Assembly: GCA_016218185.1 (NCBI GenBank) | Contig: JACREP010000059.1 | Span: 1 to 10,114 of the forward strand | DNA: 10,114 nucleotides | From: Candidatus Gottesmanbacteria bacterium | Lineage (GTDB): Bacteria > Patescibacteriota > Microgenomatia > UBA10105 > UBA927 | Direction of reading: 5' to 3' | Shown: piece after piece, positions 6,014 to 10,114 of the stretch | Layout of the letters: every line of letters starts with the position of its first letter | Position numbering within the stretch: position 1 is the stretch's first letter | Notes under the pieces: generated by a model | Database searches by the model: none | What the model saw: only the letters and a program-made list of their open reading frames with translations | Told to the model about the DNA's origin: nothing | Position numbers and translations under genes: made by a program

Positions 6014-8146
6014 TCAGTCTTGACTGACCTGTACTATTGTATCGCGTTTGAGCTTTTCTCTCAAGAGGGGGAAGTGGGAAAGGGTTGGGTCCGACTTGAA
6101 GATCTCGCCTGCTGCGCTTTGGACCTCCCGGATAAGACCCGTATCGCGAAACGAAGCGAACTTGAGGATCGGGACGCCGTGTTGTTTCGTACCGAATAGT
6201 TCTCCGGGTCCCCGGAGCTTCAGATCCACTTCGGCAAGCTCCGGTCCGTTATGGATGGTTTCCAGTGCCTTGAGCCGTTTGATCGTAGCATCATCCTCAC
6301 TTTCGGTGAAAAGTAAACAGTAAGAATCCAAGACTCCCCTGCCCACACGTCCGCGCAGTTGATGAAGCTGGGAGAGACCAAACCGGTCTGCTGCCTCGAT
6401 AAGCATGATGGTTGCGTTGGGAATATCGATGCCGACCTCGACCACCGGCGTTGTGACAAGAATATCTACTTTCCCGGACCGAAACGTATCCAACGCTTTA
6501 GTTTTTTCTGCCGCCTTCATGCGGCCGTGAAGGAGGGCAAGATGAAGGTCCGGAAAGATTTGTTTTTTGAGCGTGTCATATTCCTTGGTTGCTGCTTTGA
6601 CTGTTTGGAGCGTTTCGGATTCCTCGATCAACGGACAGATGATAAATGTCTGGCCGTGATTGCCCTTCAGTTGTTTCTTGATCCAACTGTAGGCGGCCTC
6701 GCGTTTTTCTTTTGGTACGACCCATGTTTTGACGCGCTTGCGGCCTATGGGCATTTGATGAAGGACAGAGAGGCTCAAATTGCCGTAGACCGTAAGGGCA
6801 ACCGTACGAGGAATGGGTGTGGCGGTCATGGTAAGAAGATGCGGGGTTTTGGCAGTTTGCGCTTTTTCGCGAATCAAGAGTCTTTGGTTGACGCCAAAAC
6901 GCTGCTGTTCATCGATCACGATGAGGCCAACGTTATCGAAGTTGATTGATTCAGAAAGGAGCGCATGGGTGCCGACGAGAATATCAAACTTTTCTTCCTT
7001 GTCATTCCCGCCCCGTAACGGGGTACGGGGTAAACTCCGGCGGGAATCCAGTCCCCTTTTTGACACCACCAACCCAACGCCAACACCCAAGGGTTTAAAA
7101 AGTTGTGAAATAGTGTTGTAGTGTTGTTCCGCCAATATTTGCGTTGGAGCCATGAGGACTGATTGATAGCCGCGTCGGAAGGTAGCATACATGGCAATTG
7201 CCGCAACCACGGTTTTTCCGGAGCCCACATCTCCTTCAAGCAATCGGTTCATAGGAAACGGTTTGGCAAGGTCGTTAAGTATTTCCGCAACTGTCTGTTT
7301 TTGATCACCGGTTAATTGAAACGCTAGCGAGCTGATAAATGATACAAGTTCTTCTGAGGGTAACAGTATTGAATCCGCCTGTTGCGTGGTTTCCCATATC
7401 CGTTTTTGCTCCAGTGCCGTAAGTACGAGAAACAGAAACTCATCGAATGCCAGCCTGTGACGTGCCGCCGCAGCAGTTGTTGTATCAGTTGGGTAATGAA
7501 TTTGTTCAATAGATTTTTGGATTGCCATGAGGCGATATGTAGAAAGAATTGAGTCAGGAAGGTACTCGAACAGTTGAGTTATGCATTGTTCAAGGATAAA
7601 AGCGATCCGGCCGCGCAGCCACTTGGACGTGACGCCAACGGTTTCCGGATAGATGGGTACAAGCCGGCTGGTATGAAGGCTTTCAGTTTGGCTGATAGAG
7701 AAGGATCGCATACTTCCGTCCATGGAAGTATGCGATCCTTCTGTTTTTTCATATACTGGTGAGGTCATCACGATTTTGTGGCCGAACCAGTCGATTTTAC
7801 CTGCAAGTCTGGCTTGCGTGCCAACCGGCAATGTACGCACTAGGAACGGCTGGTTAAACCAGATGACATCAATACTGCCTGTTTCATCCGTAAGCTGTGC
7901 CTGCTGGAGCTTTTTGCCGGATTTGGTAAATGCGTTGCGAAATGCCGTAATCTCTCCTCCTACAGTGACTGTTTCTCCGGGTTGCACGCGGGCGATGGGA
8001 GAGATAAGGGAGAAGTCGTCATAGCGGAACGGCGGGTAAAATAAGAGATCTTTAACGGTTCGAATGCCCAAGGTATCAAGCCGACCGGCCATCACCGGGC
8101 CCACACCGGGCACATAGCGGATAGGCGTATCGAGTTTCAGCTCCAT
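6014..8146 (-). CDS. recG: ATP-dependent DNA helicase RecG
   Basis: Branch-migrating superfamily 2 helicase that regresses stalled forks and processes Holliday junctions. It has 710 residues, slightly above the usual 680-700. The order is: an N-terminal helix-hairpin region (YVPGVGP, 11-17), an OB-fold wedge domain (about 50-165), Walker A GDVGSGKT (305-312), MAPTQILAEQH (332-342), a motif II of DEQQRFGV (412-419, usually DEQH), TMTATPIPRT (439-448), and TPVVEVGIDIPN with QLRGRVGRG (about 566-604). All helicase motifs look intact. Two palindromic elements lie in frame: residues 135-150 in the wedge domain and residues 365-382 between motifs Ia and II. It heads the cluster and has a TATAAT just upstream. 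Confidence 0.97.
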   Translation of the reverse strand: MELKLDTPIRYVPGVGPVMAGRLDTLGIRTVKDLLFYPPFRYDDFSLISPIARVQPGETVTVGGEITAFRNAFTKSGKKLQQAQLTDETGSIDVIWFNQPFLVRTLPVGTQARLAGKIDWFGHKIVMTSPVYEKTEGSHTSMDGSMRSFSISQTESLHTSRLVPIYPETVGVTSKWLRGRIAFILEQCITQLFEYLPDSILSTYRLMAIQKSIEQIHYPTDTTTAAAARHRLAFDEFLFLVLTALEQKRIWETTQQADSILLPSEELVSFISSLAFQLTGDQKQTVAEILNDLAKPFPMNRLLEGDVGSGKTVVAAIAMYATFRRGYQSVLMAPTQILAEQHYNTISQLFKPLGVGVGLVVSKRGLDSRRSLPRTPLRGGNDKEEKFDILVGTHALLSESINFDNVGLIVIDEQQRFGVNQRLLIREKAQTAKTPHLLTMTATPIPRTVALTVYGNLSLSVLHQMPIGRKRVKTWVVPKEKREAAYSWIKKQLKGNHGQTFIICPLIEESETLQTVKAATKEYDTLKKQIFPDLHLALLHGRMKAAEKTKALDTFRSGKVDILVTTPVVEVGIDIPNATIMLIEAADRFGLSQLHQLRGRVGRGVLDSYCLLFTESEDDATIKRLKALETIHNGPELAEVDLKLRGPGELFGTKQHGVPILKFASFRDTGLIREVQSAAGEIFKSDPTLSHFPLLREKLKRDTIVQVSQD
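7001..7052 (-). repeat. In-frame palindromic element in recG, between helicase motifs Ia and II
   Basis: Nested inverted repeats: ATTCCCGCC (7004-7012) pairs with GGCGGGAAT (7039-7047), and CCCCGT (7011-7016) with ACGGGG (7025-7030). The outer and inner arms overlap by two bases, so they are partly alternative pairings. On the recG strand it reads GLDSRRSLPRTPLRGGND (residues 365-382), rich in Arg and Pro and unlike the helix usually found there. The GTCATTCCCGC and GCGGGAATCC ends are typical of a common bacterial interspersed repeat. Confidence 0.85.
7699..7742 (-). repeat. In-frame 19-bp perfect inverted repeat in the recG wedge domain
   Basis: AGAAGGATCGCATACTTCC (7699-7717) is the exact reverse complement of 7724-7742, with a 6-nt spacer GTCCAT. 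On the recG strand it encodes TEGSHTSMDGSMRSFS (about 135-150), a Ser/Gly-rich segment between the end of the OB strand (SPVYEK) and LHTSRLVPIYPET. The helicase frame is kept. Its symmetry is far beyond what coding would produce by chance. Confidence 0.95.
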
Positions 8147-8152
8147 GAGGCT

Positions 8153-8158
8153 ATTATA
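8153..8158 (-). promoter_or_regulatory. Candidate recG -10 box, possibly leaderless
   Basis: A perfect TATAAT lies on the minus strand. Only 6 nt (AGCCTC) separate it from the recG ATG, so transcription would begin at or next to the A of the start codon, giving a leaderless mRNA. There is no Shine-Dalgarno sequence in the gap. No good -35 box is seen; the region upstream is the palindromic element at 8168-8245. Inference only. Confidence 0.45.
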
Positions 8159-8167
8159 CTCTACTGT

Positions 8168-8245
8168 TTGTCATTGCGAGACCGTTCTGCAGGCGTTGCA
8201 ATCTCTCAAAATAGATCGCCACGCCCTTCGGGCTCGCGATGACAA
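8168..8245. repeat. 78-nt palindromic element, same family as 5236-5323 (copy 2)
   Basis: The terminus TTGTCATTGCGAG (8168-8180) is identical to copy 1. The other end, CTCGCGATGACAA (8233-8245), differs by one base. Inner arms GGCGTTGCAATCT (8192-8204) and AGATCGCCACGCC (8213-8225) pair at 11 of 13 positions, and a small GCCC-TTC-GGGC hairpin lies near the right end. It sits between the mini-ORF stop and the recG promoter region. Confidence 0.92.
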
Positions 8246-8249
8246 TGTG

Positions 8250-8357
8250 TTATATCCCACCGGCCAAAAGCGGGAGGAGCGAAGTGGCGATAAGCGCAAG
8301 AGACGCAATAACCACGATGATTTTCCAGACTTTCTCGTGTTTTCTGAAAAAATTCAT
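8250..8357 (-). CDS. 35-residue putative membrane mini-protein
   Basis: Small ORF beginning MNFFRKHEKVWKII and ending in LLPLLAGGI before TAA. A basic N-terminal 12 residues precedes one hydrophobic helix from about 12 to 33, the layout of a single-pass membrane peptide with its N-terminus inside. A GGGAGA lies about 5 nt before the ATG, one of the better ribosome binding sites in this window. It is transcribed in the same direction as tyrS and recG and lies exactly between two copies of the palindromic family. Very short proteins of this general type are common in CPR genomes, but I do not know a function. Confidence 0.7.
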   Translation of the reverse strand: MNFFRKHEKVWKIIVVIASLALIATSLLPLLAGGI

Positions 8358-8368
8358 ACTATTCTCCC

Positions 8369-8404
8369 TGTCATTGCGAGACCGTTCTGCAGGCGTTGCA
8401 ATCT
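8369..8404. repeat. Half copy of the palindromic family (copy 3)
   Basis: These 36 bases are identical to 8169-8204, exactly 200 bp away in direct orientation. It starts TGTCATTGCGAG and ends TTGCAATCT. The right arm of the palindrome is missing. It lies between the tyrS stop (8 nt away) and the mini-ORF ribosome binding site, which starts almost at its edge. Confidence 0.93.
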
Positions 8405-8412
8405 TTCTTTTA

Positions 8413-9609
8413 CTATTTTTCTATTTTAACAGCTTTGCGCCCTACCTCAAGTATTTCTCCTGGTTTAAATTTTGTGAATTCTTTCGGAATAGTTACAAGT
8501 AAGCCATTACGCTTGACCGCGTTTTGTTCAATTAGTCTTTTTGCTTCGGATTTACTTGATGCGAGACCAAAGGCAACAATCGCATCGGCAACAGTAGCGC
8601 CGGATGGCAGCGCTGCGTTGGAAACCAGAGGTAGGCTCGCTTGTGAAACATTTCTATTTTGGAATCTGGTTTCAAACTCTTTCTGCGCGATTTTTGCCGA
8701 AGCATCATCGTTAAATTGCTTCGTAAGCTCAAATGCAAGTTGTTTCTTGAATGCCATGGGATTTTCTCCCCTCTCCATTTTCTCTTTGATCTTTTTAATC
8801 TCTTCTATCGGCGTATCGGTTAATAGCGTAAAGCACGGAATGATGGCATCGTCTCCCAATGCCATTACCTTGCCAAAAAATTCATTCGGCGGATCTGTGA
8901 TGCCGATGACATTGCCCTCGGTCTTGCCGATTTTTACACCTTTTGCATCCGTCAGGAGCGGTACCGTCATGACGAATTTTTCTTTGTGCAAGATTTGGGA
9001 AACGAGCTTTCTGCCCGCCAGCATATTAAACGTTTGATCCGTTCCGCCCAGTTCGAGATCAACTTCCATCGCAACAGAGTCGTAGCCCTGCATGAGCGGG
9101 TAGAAAAATTCATGGAGTCCGATATCATCTTTTCGCTTGATGCGCTCTTGAAACATGTTGCGCTCAATCATCTGCTGCACGGTGAAGTGTGAGGCGATGT
9201 CAATGAGTTCCTCAAACGTGAGTTTGGATAACCACTCATTATTAAATTTAATTTCCACCGGGTTTTTCCCATCGAAGCGGAGGATTTTGGAAGCCTGCGT
9301 TTGGTAATTTTTGGCGTTGGTAAGCACTTCTTCGCGCGTCATTTTTTTGCGTTGGCTCCCCTTCCCCGACGGATCGCCGATTAAACCCGTGAAATCACCG
9401 ATGAGGAAAATCACGTGGTGGCCCAGCTCCTGAAATTGCCGAAGCTTGCGCATGGCAACGGCATGTCCGATATGCAGTTGGTTGCCGCTGGGGTCAAACC
9501 CCTGGTACAGCCTCAACTTCTTGCCGCTTCGCAGCACTTTCTCCAGTGCCTCGCGGCTGGGGTAGATCTTGTCAACACCTCTGGTTAATAAATTTTTGAT
9601 CGCGTCCAT
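8413..9609 (-). CDS. tyrS: Tyrosyl-tRNA synthetase
   Basis: Class I aminoacyl-tRNA synthetase of 398 residues that charges tRNA-Tyr. The HIGH motif is HIGH at 46-49 (QLHIGHA), the tyrosine-pocket segment is GYDSVAMEVDLELGGTDQTFN (about 175-195; E182, D184 and D191 visible), and the KMSKS loop is KIGKT at 226-230. A C-terminal S4-like RNA-binding domain runs from about 338 to the end (ATVADAIVAFGLASSKSEAK onward). The start ATG 9609 has a strong AAGGAG 5 nt upstream and gives the standard N-terminus; an in-frame start at 9684 would add 25 unmatched residues and overlap the preceding gene. Length is normal. Confidence 0.97.
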   Translation of the reverse strand: MDAIKNLLTRGVDKIYPSREALEKVLRSGKKLRLYQGFDPSGNQLHIGHAVAMRKLRQFQELGHHVIFLIGDFTGLIGDPSGKGSQRKKMTREEVLTNAKNYQTQASKILRFDGKNPVEIKFNNEWLSKLTFEELIDIASHFTVQQMIERNMFQERIKRKDDIGLHEFFYPLMQGYDSVAMEVDLELGGTDQTFNMLAGRKLVSQILHKEKFVMTVPLLTDAKGVKIGKTEGNVIGITDPPNEFFGKVMALGDDAIIPCFTLLTDTPIEEIKKIKEKMERGENPMAFKKQLAFELTKQFNDDASAKIAQKEFETRFQNRNVSQASLPLVSNAALPSGATVADAIVAFGLASSKSEAKRLIEQNAVKRNGLLVTIPKEFTKFKPGEILEVGRKAVKIEK

Positions 9610-9614
9610 AAATA

Positions 9615-9627
9615 CTCCTTTACTATA
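9615..9627 (-). promoter_or_regulatory. tyrS ribosome binding site and possible -10 box
   Basis: AAGGAG (9620-9615) lies 5 nt before the tyrS ATG and fixes the start. Just upstream, TGG-TATAGT (9630-9622) looks like an extended -10 box. If that box were used, transcription would begin at about the end of AAGGAG, losing it. So either the -10 is spurious or the ribosome site serves only readthrough mRNA from the gene upstream. The ribosome site is confident; the promoter is not. Confidence 0.6.
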
Positions 9628-9640
9628 CCACACTGCCACG

Positions 9641-10114
9641 TTACTGCGTAGCGATGTTGAGTATGAACTGAATTTTTTGTTCAAGTGTCATCGAAGGCAG
9701 TTTGACAAAAAGTTTTTCAAATAAGCGAACGATATCAGCAAGATGTCCCCTTACTCTGTTACACGATTTGGTTCCCCATCGTGTTTCGGCCTCACAAAAT
9801 CTCTGAGACACGTCTTCCTGGGGTTGTATCAACACTCGATGTTCTCGCTCAATCGTAATGTATGGAGAAGCTTTTGGCTTGTTTGGGTCAAACGTCCTGC
9901 CTGCGCAGCTAAACATGAAGGAGATAGGAATTTTTTGAATTGAGAGTAACTGCGTATCAAAAAATCTCTCATCATGCCCGGAAGGTTTGGGAGAATTATC
10001 AATAGTCCAGCCGAGCTTTATTCCAAGATTTTTGTGACGCGATAGCCAGATGACGTCCGCAAGTTCTTGACGAAGGTATGGATTTTCTAAAGGTGGAAGT
10101 TGCTCAAGCACAGA
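9641..10114 (-). CDS. Unidentified protein (5' end outside or at the window edge)
   Basis: The open frame runs from the right edge to TAA 9643-9641. The first possible start seen is GTG 10111, but the frame continues past the edge, so the N-terminus may lie outside. About 157 residues are visible. They are soluble, without a signal peptide or membrane helix, and include ELADVIWLSRHKNLGIKLGW near the start, SFMFSCAGRTFDPNKPKASP in the middle, and a helical C-terminus (LADIVRLFEKLFVKLPSM). I do not recognise the family. It is upstream of tyrS in the same direction with a 31-nt gap, so co-transcription is possible. Confidence 0.6.
   Translation of the reverse strand, partial: SVLEQLPPLENPYLRQELADVIWLSRHKNLGIKLGWTIDNSPKPSGHDERFFDTQLLSIQKIPISFMFSCAGRTFDPNKPKASPYITIEREHRVLIQPQEDVSQRFCEAETRWGTKSCNRVRGHLADIVRLFEKLFVKLPSMTLEQKIQFILNIATQ

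Noticed and set aside
6359..6949. 196-residue open frame opposite recG
   Set aside because: It is a shadow of the conserved helicase domain, with no start signal and no family resemblance.
9610..9684. Longer tyrS start at 9684
   Set aside because: The extra 25 residues match nothing in the family, overlap the preceding gene, and bypass the strong AAGGAG before 9609.

Overview
The window most likely comes from a Candidatus Patescibacteria (CPR) genome, possibly Parcubacteria-like. The reasons are the compact gene packing, a PilX/PilM/PilN/PilO type IV pilus block with no room for an outer-membrane secretin, a 35-residue membrane mini-protein of a kind I associate with these genomes, and many short palindromic repeats at gene ends. 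TGA is used as a normal stop (pilM, rnc, rpsP, khpA/rpsP overlap, recG), which argues against the recoded Gracilibacteria/Absconditabacteria. The lineage call is inference.

Layout. The left third (1-3367) reads rightward: the tail of an unidentified gene, a PilX-like pilin-family protein, the actin-like ATPase PilM, and the membrane proteins PilN and PilO. Together these would form the inner-membrane alignment platform of a type IV pilus. The rest (3342-10114) reads leftward. In transcription order it holds an unidentified partial gene, tyrS, a tiny membrane ORF, and a long tight cluster recG-rpmF-nusB-rnc-rpsP-khpA-trmD. This cluster covers DNA repair, ribosomal proteins, transcription antitermination, RNA processing, RNA binding and tRNA methylation. 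rimM and rplS, which usually sit beside rpsP and trmD in other bacteria, are not present. The two blocks converge, and the pilO and trmD 3' ends overlap by 26 bp.

The main unexplained layer is repeats. Nearly every wider junction holds a different palindromic or tandem element: a 22-bp tandem array at pilM/pilN, an 18-bp perfect palindrome at khpA/trmD, an 88-nt element with 13-bp perfect terminal inverted repeats at nusB/rnc, a long wobble-rich hairpin at rpmF/nusB, a hairpin at recG/rpmF, and two more copies of the nusB/rnc family around the mini-ORF. Three further elements lie inside genes in frame: two in recG (one with 19-bp perfect arms) and a heptamer array in trmD. The NusB C-terminus and the PilM stop codon are supplied by repeat sequence. 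This resembles the Rickettsia palindromic elements, which are known for in-frame insertion into proteins, but here several sequence families are involved.

No rRNA, tRNA, CRISPR array, transposase or integrase gene was seen. No stretch over 300 bases lacks a gene.
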